The notes beneath the pieces were generated by a model. The model was not told the DNA's origin. It did no database searches and was given only the letters and a program-made list of their open reading frames with translations. DNA of 64,000 nt from Phytohabitans sp052068095 (GTDB taxonomy: Bacteria; Actinomycetota; Actinomycetes; Mycobacteriales; Micromonosporaceae), in assembly GCF_052068095.1 (NCBI RefSeq), contig NZ_JBQHDG010000017.1:62001-126000 (forward strand), written 5' to 3'. Shown piece by piece: positions 1 through 7,507 of the stretch. Within the stretch, counting starts at the first letter, position 1, and each line of letters opens with the position of its first letter. Made by a program: the position numbers and the translations under genes.

Positions 1-2
1 TA

Positions 3-134
3 GTCGACGCGATCGCCCGCACCGACTACGACCAGCCGATCGCCCGGCAGCGCGCCACGGCCCCGCCCGCCGCCGCACCGCTCCCGCGCGAGGGCGGCTT
101 CTTCCGCCGCTTCAGGCAGGGCTTTCGCGAGTAG
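3..134 (+). CDS. C-terminal end of an unidentified protein (partial)
   Basis: An open frame enters from the left edge and stops at TAG 132-134. About 43 residues remain, ending in a basic/aromatic tail (GGFFRRFRQGFRE). No family can be assigned from this piece. Its 3' end overlaps the end of the opposing HxlR gene by 23 nt, so the two genes converge. It could also be a chance open frame. Confidence 0.4.
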   Translation, partial: VDAIARTDYDQPIARQRATAPPAAAPLPREGGFFRRFRQGFRE

Positions 135-483
135 CGCGGCTCAGGTGCGCCCGCCCCCACGCGCGCGCCTCCTCCACCAGCGGCAGCACGGTCTTGCCGT
201 AGGTGGTCAGCGAGTACTCCACCGGGGCGGGCGCCTCACCCGTCGGCTGGCGCGCCACGATGCCGTCGTCGACGAGCTCGCGCAGCTGCTCGGCCAGCAC
301 CTTTTGCGAGATGCCGGGCACGGCCTGCCGCAGCGCCGCGAAGTGCCGCGGCGACTCGGCCAGCCAGTAGACGATGATCAGCTTCCACTTACCGCCGACC
401 GCCGCGAGCGCGGCCGTGAGTGGGCACCCGGTGACAGGATTGGGCCGACCGTTACCTCGAGGTGCGTTCTTGGGCTCGCCCAC
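112..483 (-). CDS. HxlR/DUF24-family winged-helix regulator
   Basis: About 123 residues, the usual length of the family. HxlR proteins bind DNA as dimers and often sense quinones, aldehydes or thiol stress. The family signature is visible: a cysteine (TGCPLTAAL) just before GGKWKL, then SQKVLAEQLREL as the recognition-helix region and VEYSLT in the wing. I chose GTG 483 because a perfect TATAAT sits exactly 7 nt upstream, giving a leaderless mRNA. An ATG at 507 is in frame but would overlap the divergent NIPSNAP gene start. The divergent neighbour is its likely target. Confidence 0.85.
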   Translation of the reverse strand: MGEPKNAPRGNGRPNPVTGCPLTAALAAVGGKWKLIIVYWLAESPRHFAALRQAVPGISQKVLAEQLRELVDDGIVARQPTGEAPAPVEYSLTTYGKTVLPLVEEARAWGRAHLSRATRESPA

Positions 484-490
484 GGCCGTG

Positions 491-498
491 ATTATAGT
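491..498. promoter_or_regulatory. Shared divergent -10 element (leaderless promoters both ways)
   Basis: The octamer ATTATAGT reads TATAGT on the plus strand (493-498) and TATAAT on the minus strand (496-491). Each box lies exactly 7 nt before a start codon: ATG 506 on plus and GTG 483 on minus. Two leaderless genes are thus fired from one overlapping -10 box. Confidence 0.75.
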
Positions 499-505
499 CC
501 GCTTC

Positions 506-814
506 ATGATTGTGGAAGTACGCACATATCGGATCACGCCCGGCCGCCGAGCGGAATTCGTCGAGATCTTCGAAAAGCGCGTCGTGCCGCTGCACCGCGA
601 GTACGGAATCGCGGTGCTGGGTCCGTTTCTCGACACCGAGAACCCCCACCGTTTCATCTGGCTGCGCGGCTTTCCGTCGCTGGCCGAGCGCGACCGGATG
701 AAGGCCGCTTTCTATGGCGGCGACGTGTTCAGGAACGAGCTGGAGGGCATCCTGATCCCGATGCTGGAAAGCTACGACGTAACCCTCTGTCAATCCACTG
801 ACCTGTTCGGCTGA
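506..814 (+). CDS. NIPSNAP-family protein
   Basis: 102 residues covering one NIPSNAP domain, a ferredoxin-like dimeric alpha/beta-barrel fold: MIVEVRTYRITPGRRAEF at the N-terminus, FIWLRGFPSLAERD in the middle and a C-terminal strand. The biochemical role of the family is poorly defined. It is divergent from an HxlR regulator and shares its -10 box, which suggests a small autoregulated stress module. The start is ATG 506, 7 nt after TATAGT, with no Shine-Dalgarno, so the mRNA should be leaderless. Confidence 0.88.
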   Translation: MIVEVRTYRITPGRRAEFVEIFEKRVVPLHREYGIAVLGPFLDTENPHRFIWLRGFPSLAERDRMKAAFYGGDVFRNELEGILIPMLESYDVTLCQSTDLFG

Positions 815-913
815 CATTTTTCCGCCGCTGTCATCCCTCCCGGGGAATGCGACCTTGTCGATGTCTTGATATCGTCCGCTGATCGTACGATCGCGGAGGG
901 TGACACAGGCCTG

Positions 914-2317
914 ATGACCAGTACGCCGGCATGTCGGACAGCGGTGCGCGCACTGCTGCTGGCCGGTGCGGCGGTGGTCGCCTACCTGGTGCTCGCCCTC
1001 TTCGACAGACCCGCGAGAGCGGATGGCGGCGGCCTGGACCTGGGCCCGCTCCCGACCGACCGTTTGGCGGCCACGCTGCCGCACCACGCGCCCGAGCCGC
1101 CACCCGCCCCACCGGAGGTCACCCGCGGCGACGCCCCACCCACGATGACGAAGGCCACGCGGGGCGACGCCCCGCCCAAGGCGGCGAAGGCCACCCGCGG
1201 CGACGTGCCGCCCACGGTGGCGAAGGCCGCGCGGGGCGACGCCCCGCCCGGGGCGGCGAAGGCCACAAAGGGCGACACCCCAGACCGCGACACCGGACCG
1301 GACCGCCTCCCAACTGGTGACGCTGGCCGAGATCGCACCCCAAGCGGTGACGCTGGCCGAGATCGCACTCCAGACCGCGACGGCGGTCGGGACCGCGCCT
1401 CAGGCGGTGACACCGGACTGACGGCCGCCATTTTCGGGGATCCCGCGGATGGACCGACCGACACCGCGACGGCCCGCACCCTGGTGACCGAGATCCTGGC
1501 CGACACGACGACCGCCGCGACCGGGGCGCCAGCGGGCACCACAACGAAGACCCCGCCGAGCGGCGCCCCCACGACCGCCGCCACCGGGATCCTCGCGGAC
1601 ACGACCGCCGAGGCCGGCCGCGCCCTGACGACCACCGCGGCCGACACCCTTGGGGCCGCCGTGCCGATCGGCGCCCTGACCACCACCGGGACCGGGATCC
1701 TCGCGGACACCACGGCCGTCGTCAGCGACACCCTGCGGGCCACGGCGGCCGGTCTCGTCGGGGCCGTCCCCTTGGAGCCTGTCCTCCGGCTGGTGGAGGC
1801 CGCCGTGTTCCGCCCGCTCCAGCCTGCCCCGGGCCCGGTGGTCGGCGGGCCGACCCCGGCGCCGGCGCCACCGCTCGCGCCGAGCGACCCAGCCGTCGTC
1901 CCGAGCGAGCCACCGGCGGTGCCGCAGGCGCCGCCCCTCGCGACCACGCCGGCCGTGGACGCGGCCGCGCGCCAGGCGACCGCGCCGGCCCCGCGGATGG
2001 ACCGCGCGGCGGCCGGCATCGTGGGGGCGGTGGCCGGCGCCACCAGGGGTATCACCACGCCACCGTGGCCGCAGGACGCCGCCGCTGGCCGTGGGATCGC
2101 CGCCCGGGGTGGCGCACCCCTGCCCGGCTCGGGTTTCGGGGGGTGCGTGCCCGCGGGGTGCGCGCACACCACTGACGTGATCACCGGCGGTGGGCAGCCG
2201 CTGGTGTTGTCGGCCGTGTTCGCCGTGCGGCCGGAGGCGCGTGGCCGTCTTGTCGCGCCGCGCGCCGGCTTGGCCTTCGCCGGGCGGCGGCCCGGCGTCA
2301 CGCCGCTTCCTGGCTGA
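914..2317 (+). CDS. Secreted or membrane-anchored Ala/Pro/Thr-rich repeat protein
   Basis: 467 residues, no recognised domain. An N-terminal hydrophobic segment (about residues 11-30, LLLAGAAVVAYLVLALF) followed by DRPARADGG looks like a signal peptide or anchor. Residues 71-121 form five 12-residue units centred on RGD or KGD (positions 71, 83, 95, 107 and 119), followed by GDAGRDRTP-type repeats and long Ala/Thr/Pro-rich stretches. The C-terminal 90 residues look more ordered (GCVPAGCAHTTD; two cysteines). A GGAGGGTGA motif precedes ATG 914. The extreme composition suggests a surface-exposed, disordered protein; function unknown. Confidence 0.7.
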   Translation: MTSTPACRTAVRALLLAGAAVVAYLVLALFDRPARADGGGLDLGPLPTDRLAATLPHHAPEPPPAPPEVTRGDAPPTMTKATRGDAPPKAAKATRGDVPPTVAKAARGDAPPGAAKATKGDTPDRDTGPDRLPTGDAGRDRTPSGDAGRDRTPDRDGGRDRASGGDTGLTAAIFGDPADGPTDTATARTLVTEILADTTTAATGAPAGTTTKTPPSGAPTTAATGILADTTAEAGRALTTTAADTLGAAVPIGALTTTGTGILADTTAVVSDTLRATAAGLVGAVPLEPVLRLVEAAVFRPLQPAPGPVVGGPTPAPAPPLAPSDPAVVPSEPPAVPQAPPLATTPAVDAAARQATAPAPRMDRAAAGIVGAVAGATRGITTPPWPQDAAAGRGIAARGGAPLPGSGFGGCVPAGCAHTTDVITGGGQPLVLSAVFAVRPEARGRLVAPRAGLAFAGRRPGVTPLPG

Positions 2318-2521
2318 TCGCACCGCCTCGCAAAGGCGCCACAGGCAGCCCTTTCGCTAGATCGACTAGTGGGGCGGCGATGGAGTGCGCCCACTTTTCG
2401 GATTCGTGGTGTTGCGGTGTGCGGGTCGGCAGCGATGACCCATAGAGCGACGCGGAAATATCCGGCGGTCCACAAAGGACCGGAATAGAGCTGCGGGCAC
2501 CAGAGATCGGAGAACACCCTC

Positions 2522-3127
2522 GTGATCCGCATCATGGTCGTCGAGGAGATGGGGTTGTTGCGGAGCGCGTTGCGCACCGTGCTGACGAGCGAACAGGACC
2601 TGGAGGTGGTGGCGGAGATCGACGACGGCACGGAGATCCTGCCGGTCGCCGGGCGGGAGCGCCCGGACGTGGTCGTCGTGGACGTGGACCTGACCGCCGC
2701 CGACACGCGTGGCCTGCTCATGCGGCTGCGTGAGGAGGTGCCGCGGGTGGCGGTGCTGGCGCTGAGCGGGCGCTGGACCGCCGACTCGCTGCGGCGGGCG
2801 CTGGCCGCGGGGACGCTCGGTTTCGCCGGCACGGACGTGACGCCGGCACAGTTCGTGCGGATCGTGCGGTCGGTGGCCGCCGGCAACCGGGTGATCGACC
2901 CGGCGGTCGCGGCGGCCGTGCTCAACCCCCCGCCCAACCCACTGACCAACCGCGAGCGGGAGATCCTCAGCGCCGCCGCGGAGGGCCTCCCGCCCAAGGA
3001 GATCGCCAACCGCCTCTACCTGGCGCACGGCACCGTGCGCAACCGCATGTCCGCGATCCTCCGCAAGACCGGGGCGCGCAACCGCCTCGAAGCCATCCGC
3101 CGCGCCCAGGAGAGGGGGTGGCTTTAG
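2522..3127 (+). CDS. Orphan NarL/LuxR-family response regulator, atypical receiver
   Basis: 201 residues: receiver domain (about 1-120) and a C-terminal LuxR-type HTH (LTNREREILSAAAEG through TVRNRMSAILRKTG). The phosphoacceptor candidate is D54 (VVVD), with an acidic pair E8/E9. The conserved lysine at the end of beta-5 (usually GYLLK) is replaced by GFAGTD, so phosphorylation or its readout may be altered. No histidine kinase is adjacent. GTG 2522 is preceded by GGAG. It resembles DesR-type regulators, but the target is unknown. Confidence 0.85.
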   Translation: MIRIMVVEEMGLLRSALRTVLTSEQDLEVVAEIDDGTEILPVAGRERPDVVVVDVDLTAADTRGLLMRLREEVPRVAVLALSGRWTADSLRRALAAGTLGFAGTDVTPAQFVRIVRSVAAGNRVIDPAVAAAVLNPPPNPLTNREREILSAAAEGLPPKEIANRLYLAHGTVRNRMSAILRKTGARNRLEAIRRAQERGWL

Positions 3128-3262
3128 AGACCTTCAGGGTCCGCTCGAATAGGTTTCCCGGATTCGCGTCAGCTGCGGACCGCCGCTCCCGCCGGAGACC
3201 GCTGCGGCCGGCGGCTCGCAGCGCTCGCCGAAACCCCGGCCTCCGCTGCCAGGCCCGCGGTC
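3127..3262 (+). repeat. Dispersed intergenic repeat R1, copy A
   Basis: Starts with TAGAGACCTTCAGGGTCCG right at the upstream stop codon. It continues through TTTCCCGGATTCGCGTCAGC, CCGCCGCTCCCGCCGGAGAC, the GCGGCCGGCGGCTCG block and CCCCGGCCTCCGCTGCCAGG. The same ordered blocks recur at 51428-51552 and, inverted, at 39548-39690 and 56897-57035. Rich in self-complementary sequence. Confidence 0.75.
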
Positions 3263-3420
3263 CACGATCTACAGAAGACGGCCTTTGCGGGCCGGTTGCT
3301 GGCTGGTCTGTCGGGAAGGCTGTCGAGCCGCGCGCATTGATGCTTCACGCCCGACGGCCTCCCCGGGTGGCGGCGGGCCGACCAGGGTGGCCACTCTAGG
3401 GAAGCAGAGCAAACGCGTCC

Positions 3421-3556
3421 CGCGCGCACCTACCCCAACCCGGGCCTAAGGCCCGGCGCAGCCGCTGGGGTGAGCGTGACCAGCGGCGGATGGGTGAGGC
3501 CGCGGGAGCAACGGCATGGACCACGACGGGCGTCGCGGTAGCTCACATCTGCGCGC
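3421..3556 (+). repeat. Dispersed intergenic repeat R2, copy 1
   Basis: Near-identical to 29812-29950 over about 130 bp. Shared blocks include CGCGCACCTA, GGTGAGCGTGACCAGCGGCG, GGGTGAGGCCGCGGGAGCAA and CGGCATGGACCACG, then GCGGTAGCTCA. Both copies are intergenic. A short third remnant (CGGTAGCTCAAATTTC) lies near 52190. Confidence 0.75.
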
Positions 3557-3568
3557 CTTGGCCCCAGA

Positions 3569-3611
3569 AGGGCAGCCCTCTCACCGCCTGGACGTCCAAG
3601 AGGGCTGCCCT
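3569..3611 (-). terminator. Terminator hairpin of the qorB-like gene
   Basis: AGGGCAGCCCTCT (3569-3581) pairs perfectly with AGAGGGCTGCCCT (3599-3611), a 13-bp stem with a 17-nt loop. It lies 28 bp past the stop codon of the leftward gene. Confidence 0.75.
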
Positions 3612-3638
3612 CTTGAGGGGCGAGCGGCAGGGGAGGCG

Positions 3639-4505
3639 CTAGGAGAGGCGGGCCAGGCCCTCGGCGACCGACACGGCGAGGGGCGTCGTCTGGCGGCCGA
3701 TGAGGCGGCTCAGGTCGCCGGTCTCGACGAGCAGCTTGCCCTCCTTCAGCGACACGTCGCAGCCGGCCAGCACCTGGGCGTAGCCCTCGGGCAGGCCCGC
3801 GCCCACCAGCGCCTGGGTGTACTCCGCCGGCGGCAGGTCGCGGTAGGCGACCTCCTTGCCACTCTGCCGGGACACCTCGGCGGCGAGCTCGGTGAGCGTG
3901 AACGGCTGGTCGCCACCCAGCTCGTACACCGTGTTGTCGTGGCCCTCACCGGCGAGGACGGCGGCCGCCGCGGCGGCGAAGTCGGCGCGCGGGGCCGCGG
4001 AGACCTTGCCGTCGCCGGCCGAGCCGAGGATCGCGCCGTGCTGGAGGGCGGGGGTGAGGTTGTCGGTGTAGTTCTCCACGTACCAGCTGTTACGCAGGAA
4101 CGAGAACGGCAGTCCGCTGGCGCGGACGACCTCCTCGGTGGCGGCGTGCTCCGGCGCGATGGGCAGGTCGGTGTCGTCCGCGTACGGCGCGCTGGTGTAC
4201 GCGATGAACGACACGCCGGCCTCGACCGCCGCCTCGACCGCGTTGGTGTGCTGCGGCACCCGCGCGCCCACCTCGCTGCCGGAGACGAGCAGCAGGCGGT
4301 CGACGCCCTTGAACGCGTCGGCCAGCGTCGACGGCTGGTCGTAGTCGGCCACGCGCACCTGCACGCCCAGCGCGGCCAGGTCGGCGACCTTCTCCGGGCT
4401 GCGCACGGCGGCGACGATCTCGCCGGCCGGGACGCCCCGGTCGAGCAGCGAACGAATGACGAGGCGGCCGAGGTGGCCACTGGCTCCGGTGACGGCAACG
4501 GTCAT
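3639..4505 (-). CDS. NmrA-like SDR, probable NAD(P)H:quinone oxidoreductase (QorB type)
   Basis: 288 residues. The N-terminus VAVTGASGHLG is the Rossmann dinucleotide-binding motif of atypical SDR/NmrA proteins. Downstream features YTSAPYADDT, FLRNSWYVENYT and YELGGDQPFTLTELA match QorB/YtfG-like quinone reductases, which reduce quinones with NAD(P)H in the cytoplasm. ATG 4505 is preceded by GGAG; an upstream in-frame GTG at 4517 is less likely because this GGAG lies inside it. Divergent from an HxlR regulator, the arrangement known for qor2/qorR-type thiol and quinone stress modules. Confidence 0.88.
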   Translation of the reverse strand: MTVAVTGASGHLGRLVIRSLLDRGVPAGEIVAAVRSPEKVADLAALGVQVRVADYDQPSTLADAFKGVDRLLLVSGSEVGARVPQHTNAVEAAVEAGVSFIAYTSAPYADDTDLPIAPEHAATEEVVRASGLPFSFLRNSWYVENYTDNLTPALQHGAILGSAGDGKVSAAPRADFAAAAAAVLAGEGHDNTVYELGGDQPFTLTELAAEVSRQSGKEVAYRDLPPAEYTQALVGAGLPEGYAQVLAGCDVSLKEGKLLVETGDLSRLIGRQTTPLAVSVAEGLARLS

Positions 4506-4511
4506 GAGGGA

Positions 4512-4550
4512 CTCCACTAACTCCTAGAAAGCACTAACCAGTGGAGAGTA
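4512..4550. promoter_or_regulatory. Operator/promoter between the quinone reductase and HxlR genes
   Basis: Inverted repeat CTCCACT (4512-4518) / AGTGGAG (4540-4546), plus a direct repeat CACTAAC (4515-4521 and 4532-4538) spaced 17 bp. TACTCT on the minus strand (4550-4545) is a candidate -10 for the reductase. The dyad sits over its transcription start region, as expected for repression by the divergent HxlR protein. Confidence 0.55.
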
Positions 4551-4563
4551 CCCCATCATCAGG

Positions 4564-4569
4564 TAGTCT
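4564..4569 (+). promoter_or_regulatory. -10 box of a leaderless HxlR gene
   Basis: TAGTCT followed by 7 nt and ATG 4577. No Shine-Dalgarno precedes the start, so the transcript should begin at the A of the start codon. Confidence 0.6.
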
Positions 4570-4576
4570 GTGGAAC

Positions 4577-4957
4577 ATGACGGAAGAGGCCCTGGAGGAT
4601 CTTGTCGCCGACGTGTTCGCGCGCGCCTGCACCTCCCGCCTCGTGCTGGAAAACGTCGCCGGCAAGTGGGGCATCCTCGCCCTCGCCGCGCTCTCCGAGG
4701 GGACGTACCGGTTCAACGCGCTGCGCCGCCGGGTCGACGGCATCAGCGAGAAGATGCTGTCCCAGACGCTGCACGCGCTGGAGCGTGACGGCCTCGTGCG
4801 GCGCGACGCGCAGGCCACGATCCCGCCGAAGGTGGAGTACTCGCTGACCGAGTCGGGCAAGCGCATCGCGGAAAAGCTGATCGAGCTGATCGAACTGGTC
4901 GAGGGGGAGATGCCCGCGGTCCGCGCGGCGCAATCCGCCTACGACGAGCGGGCCTAG
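4577..4957 (+). CDS. HxlR/DUF24-family redox-type regulator (QorR/YodB-like)
   Basis: 126 residues with one winged-helix domain: CTSRLVLENVAGKWGILAL, SEKMLSQTLHALERDGLV (recognition helix) and VEYSLTESG (wing). C18 lies at the position of the redox-sensing cysteine of QorR/YodB-type members, which lose DNA binding when it is oxidised or alkylated. It is divergent from a QorB-like reductase and probably represses it and itself. Starts leaderless at ATG 4577. Its stop overlaps the convergent TetR gene by 4 nt (CTAG shared by two stop codons). Confidence 0.88.
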   Translation: MTEEALEDLVADVFARACTSRLVLENVAGKWGILALAALSEGTYRFNALRRRVDGISEKMLSQTLHALERDGLVRRDAQATIPPKVEYSLTESGKRIAEKLIELIELVEGEMPAVRAAQSAYDERA

Positions 4958-5712
4958 CGTCCCTCGATCAGCGCGGCCACCCCGTCGAGCAGCCGCGCCA
5001 GCCCGAACTCGAACGCGCGCGCCGGGTCGAGCGGCGCCTGGTACTCCTCGCCGGCCGCGGCGCCCACCCGGGTGGCCAGCGGAAAGCGGTCGGGGTCGTA
5101 GACCTTCTCCAGCTGCGGGGCGATCTCGGCCCACCACTCGTCGTCGGTCTTGCCGGTGTCCTTCGGTAGCGAGGCGGCGGCCAGCGCGCTGCGCACCGCG
5201 CCGTGCACGTAGTCGCCGACCATCGTCACGACGAGGTCCATCTCGACGTCGGTGAGGCCGATGCCCTCCACCGCCGCCAGCTGGTAGTCGTACTGGGCGA
5301 TGAGGTTGGGGCCGGGCACCGGGCGGTTCGTCGCGACGTGCAGCAGCCAGGGGTGGCGCAGGTAGAGCGCGTACGCCTCGCGGGCGACCAGCTCCAGCCG
5401 GGCCCGCCAGCCGCCCGGCACGTCGTCGGGCTTGGCGGTCTCCGCGCAGACCCGGTCGAGCATGAGGTCGAGCAGCTCCGCCTTGCCGGGCACGTACGTG
5501 TACAGCGACATCGCGGTCACCCCGAGCCGCTCGGCGACCCGCCGCATGGAGAGGGCGGCCAGCCCCTCGGCGTCGGCGATCGCGGTCGCCGCCTCGATGA
5601 TCTGGTCGGCGGTGAGGCGCGGCTTGGGTCCGCGGCGGACGCGCTCGGGCGAACCCCAGAGCAGCTCCATGATCCGCTTCGGGTCACTTCCGCCGGTGTA
5701 CTCGGTGGTCAC
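4954..5712 (-). CDS. TetR-family repressor with TetR_C-like ligand domain
   Basis: 252 residues. The N-terminal 20 residues precede a classic TetR HTH (LTADQIIEAATAIADAEGL, SMRRVAERLGVTAMSLYTYV). The C-terminal half is a long helical ligand-binding domain. The GTG 5712 start lies 7 nt after TACGCT on the minus strand (leaderless), and that box overlaps an operator-like element. Divergent from a drug-exporter-type ABC pair, which it most likely represses until a substrate binds. Confidence 0.88.
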   Translation of the reverse strand: MTTEYTGGSDPKRIMELLWGSPERVRRGPKPRLTADQIIEAATAIADAEGLAALSMRRVAERLGVTAMSLYTYVPGKAELLDLMLDRVCAETAKPDDVPGGWRARLELVAREAYALYLRHPWLLHVATNRPVPGPNLIAQYDYQLAAVEGIGLTDVEMDLVVTMVGDYVHGAVRSALAAASLPKDTGKTDDEWWAEIAPQLEKVYDPDRFPLATRVGAAAGEEYQAPLDPARAFEFGLARLLDGVAALIEGR

Positions 5713-5713
5713 T

Positions 5714-5765
5714 CTGTACAGCGTAGAGCTATACTCCCCGAGCGCCTATTCTGTACGGCGTAGAG
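5714..5765. promoter_or_regulatory. Two TetR operator-like elements
   Basis: CTGTACAGCGTAGAG (5714-5728) and CTGTACGGCGTAGAG (5751-5765) are near-identical direct copies, 37 bp apart. Each contains TAC-N3-GTA, the core of a TetR-type palindrome (TGTACNNCGTACA-like). The first overlaps the -10 and start of the TetR gene; the second lies just upstream of the ABC transporter start. Confidence 0.65.
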
Positions 5766-5779
5766 AGTTTGAGGGTGTC

Positions 5780-6724
5780 ATGGCTTCTGACCTCGCGGTC
5801 CAGGTCGAAGGACTGCGCAAACGCTACGGGGACAAGGCGGCGCTCGACGGCTTCGACCTGCGTGTGCCGGCCGGCACGGTGCACGGCCTGCTCGGGCCCA
5901 ACGGGGCCGGCAAGACCACCGCCGTGCGCGTGCTGGCCACGCTGCTGCGGGCCGACGGTGGCAAGGCGCTCGTCGACGGGTACGACGTGGCGCGCCAACC
6001 CGCCGCCGTCCGCGAGCGGATCGGGCTCGTCGGCCAGCACGCGGCGGTCGACGAGGTGCTCGGCGGGCGGGAGAACCTCGTGATGTTCGGCCGCCTCTTC
6101 CACCTCGGCAAGCGGGAGGCCGGGCGGCGCGCCGACCACCTGCTCGAACGCTTCGGGCTCGCCGACGCCGGCGGCAAGCCGGTCAAGCGGTACTCCGGTG
6201 GCATGCGCCGCCGCCTCGACCTGGCCGCCAGCCTGATCCTGCGGCCGGCGGTGCTCTTCCTCGACGAGCCGACCACCGGCCTCGACCCGCGCGGGCGCAA
6301 CGAGGTGTGGGCGGCGGTGCGGGCGCTGGTCGCCGACGGCACCACCGTGCTGCTCACCACGCAGTACCTGGACGAGGCCGACCAGCTGGCCGGCCAGATC
6401 TCGGTGCTCGACCACGGGCGGGTCGTCGCCGCCGGTACCCCGGATGAACTGAAGTCCCGGATCGGGGGTGACCGGATCGACGTGGTCGTGCGCGCGGACG
6501 CCGACCTCGCCGCGGCCGCGGCGGTGGTCAAGGAGATCGCGGAGGCCGAGCCGGAGGTCGACCCGGACGGCCGGCGGGTCTCCGCGCCGGTGCGCGACCG
6601 GGTCGCCGCGCTCACCGACGTGGTGCGCACCCTCGACGCCCGCGGCGTCGCGGTCGAGGACATCGCGCTGCGCCGCCCCACGCTCGACGAGGTGTTCCTG
6701 CGGATGACGGAGGTGAACGCGTGA
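5780..6724 (+). CDS. ABC exporter ATP-binding protein (DrrA-like)
   Basis: 314 residues. Walker A GPNGAGKTT, signature YSGGMRRRLDLAASL, Walker B AVLFLDEPTTGLDP and H-loop TTQYLDEADQL are all intact. The C-terminal about 90 residues form the DrrA/NodI-type extension. Together with the next gene it should form a daunorubicin-resistance-type ABC-2 exporter driven by ATP. ATG 5780 has GAGGG upstream. Controlled by the divergent TetR protein. Confidence 0.92.
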   Translation: MASDLAVQVEGLRKRYGDKAALDGFDLRVPAGTVHGLLGPNGAGKTTAVRVLATLLRADGGKALVDGYDVARQPAAVRERIGLVGQHAAVDEVLGGRENLVMFGRLFHLGKREAGRRADHLLERFGLADAGGKPVKRYSGGMRRRLDLAASLILRPAVLFLDEPTTGLDPRGRNEVWAAVRALVADGTTVLLTTQYLDEADQLAGQISVLDHGRVVAAGTPDELKSRIGGDRIDVVVRADADLAAAAAVVKEIAEAEPEVDPDGRRVSAPVRDRVAALTDVVRTLDARGVAVEDIALRRPTLDEVFLRMTEVNA

Positions 6725-7497
6725 AGTGGCGATGGGCGCTCGCGGACGGGTGGACGATCACCCTGCGCGACCTGAAGCACTGGGCCGCCCAGCCCTGGCA
6801 GATCGTGTTCGGGCTGCTGTTCTCGGTGATGCTCGTGCTGATGTTCGGCTACCTCTTCGGCGGCGCGATCGAGGTACCCGGCGGCGGCGACTACCGGGAG
6901 TTCCTGCTGCCCGGCATGTTCGCGATGACGATGCTCTTCGGGCTGGAGGCCACCTACACGGCCGTCACCACCGACGCCGACCGCGGCGTGACCGACCGCT
7001 TCCGGGCGATGCCGATGGCCGGCTCCGCCGTCGTGGTGGGACGCGCGTCCGCCGACATGCTCAACTCTGTGGTCACCCTCGCCGCCATGGCCGTCTGCGG
7101 CCTCGCGGTCGGCTGGCGGTGGCACGAGGGGATCGCGCCGGCGGCAGGGGCGTTCGGGCTGTTGCTGCTGCTGCGGTTCGCGCTGCTGTGGATGGGCATC
7201 TGGCTCGCGCTGGTGCTGCGCAGCCCGGAGGCGCTGATGGCGCTCCAGATCCTGGTGTGGCCGCTGGGCTTTCTGTCCAATGTGTACGTCTCACCGGCGA
7301 CCATGCCGGGCTGGCTGGGCGCCCTCGCCGAGTGGAACCCGCTCTCCGCCACGGTCAGCGCGGCCCGCGAGCTGTTCGGCAACCCCAGCTGGGACGGTGG
7401 CGAGCACGCCGTGCTGCTGGCCGTGCTCTGGCCGCTCGCGCTGATCGCGGTGTTCTTCCCCTTGTCCGTGCGCGCGTACCAGCGGCTCAGCCGGTAG
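6721..7497 (+). CDS. ABC-2 type exporter permease (DrrB-like)
   Basis: 258 residues with about six membrane segments and the ABC-2 signature region (MFAMTMLFGLEATYTAVTTDADRGVTDRFRAMPM). GTG 6721 overlaps the ATPase stop codon (GTGA), so the two subunits are translationally coupled. The substrate is unknown; these pairs usually export hydrophobic drugs or lipids. Confidence 0.9.
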   Translation: MKWRWALADGWTITLRDLKHWAAQPWQIVFGLLFSVMLVLMFGYLFGGAIEVPGGGDYREFLLPGMFAMTMLFGLEATYTAVTTDADRGVTDRFRAMPMAGSAVVVGRASADMLNSVVTLAAMAVCGLAVGWRWHEGIAPAAGAFGLLLLLRFALLWMGIWLALVLRSPEALMALQILVWPLGFLSNVYVSPATMPGWLGALAEWNPLSATVSAARELFGNPSWDGGEHAVLLAVLWPLALIAVFFPLSVRAYQRLSR

Positions 7498-7500
7498 CCT
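7495..7500 (+). promoter_or_regulatory. -10 box built on the permease stop codon
   Basis: TAGCCT, whose TAG is the stop codon of the permease (7495-7497), is followed by exactly 7 nt and GTG 7508. It matches the leaderless TANNNT-N7-start pattern seen elsewhere in this window. Confidence 0.5.
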
Positions 7501-7507
7501 CGCGCCG

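Larger units (their letters stand above)
3128..3638. other. Gene-free region with two dispersed repeats and a terminator
   Basis: No credible gene. The left part (to about 3262) is a full copy of repeat R1. About 3421-3556 is a full copy of repeat R2. A strong hairpin at 3569-3611 terminates the leftward quinone-reductase gene. Open frames here reflect only the high G+C. Confidence 0.7.

Noticed and set aside
1134..1280. RGD motifs as genuine adhesion signals
   Set aside because: They sit in a simple 12-residue expansion; nothing else points to host contact, so only the repeat is claimed.
982..3009. 675-codon open frame on the minus strand across the repeat-protein and regulator genes
   Set aside because: Antisense to two genes with ribosome sites and protein-like sequence; composition is Arg/Ala/Ser-rich as expected for a GC-driven shadow frame.
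3421..3556. R2 as a known riboswitch
   Set aside because: The conserved blocks do not match any riboswitch core I recognise, and the copies are not placed in 5' leaders of metabolic genes.
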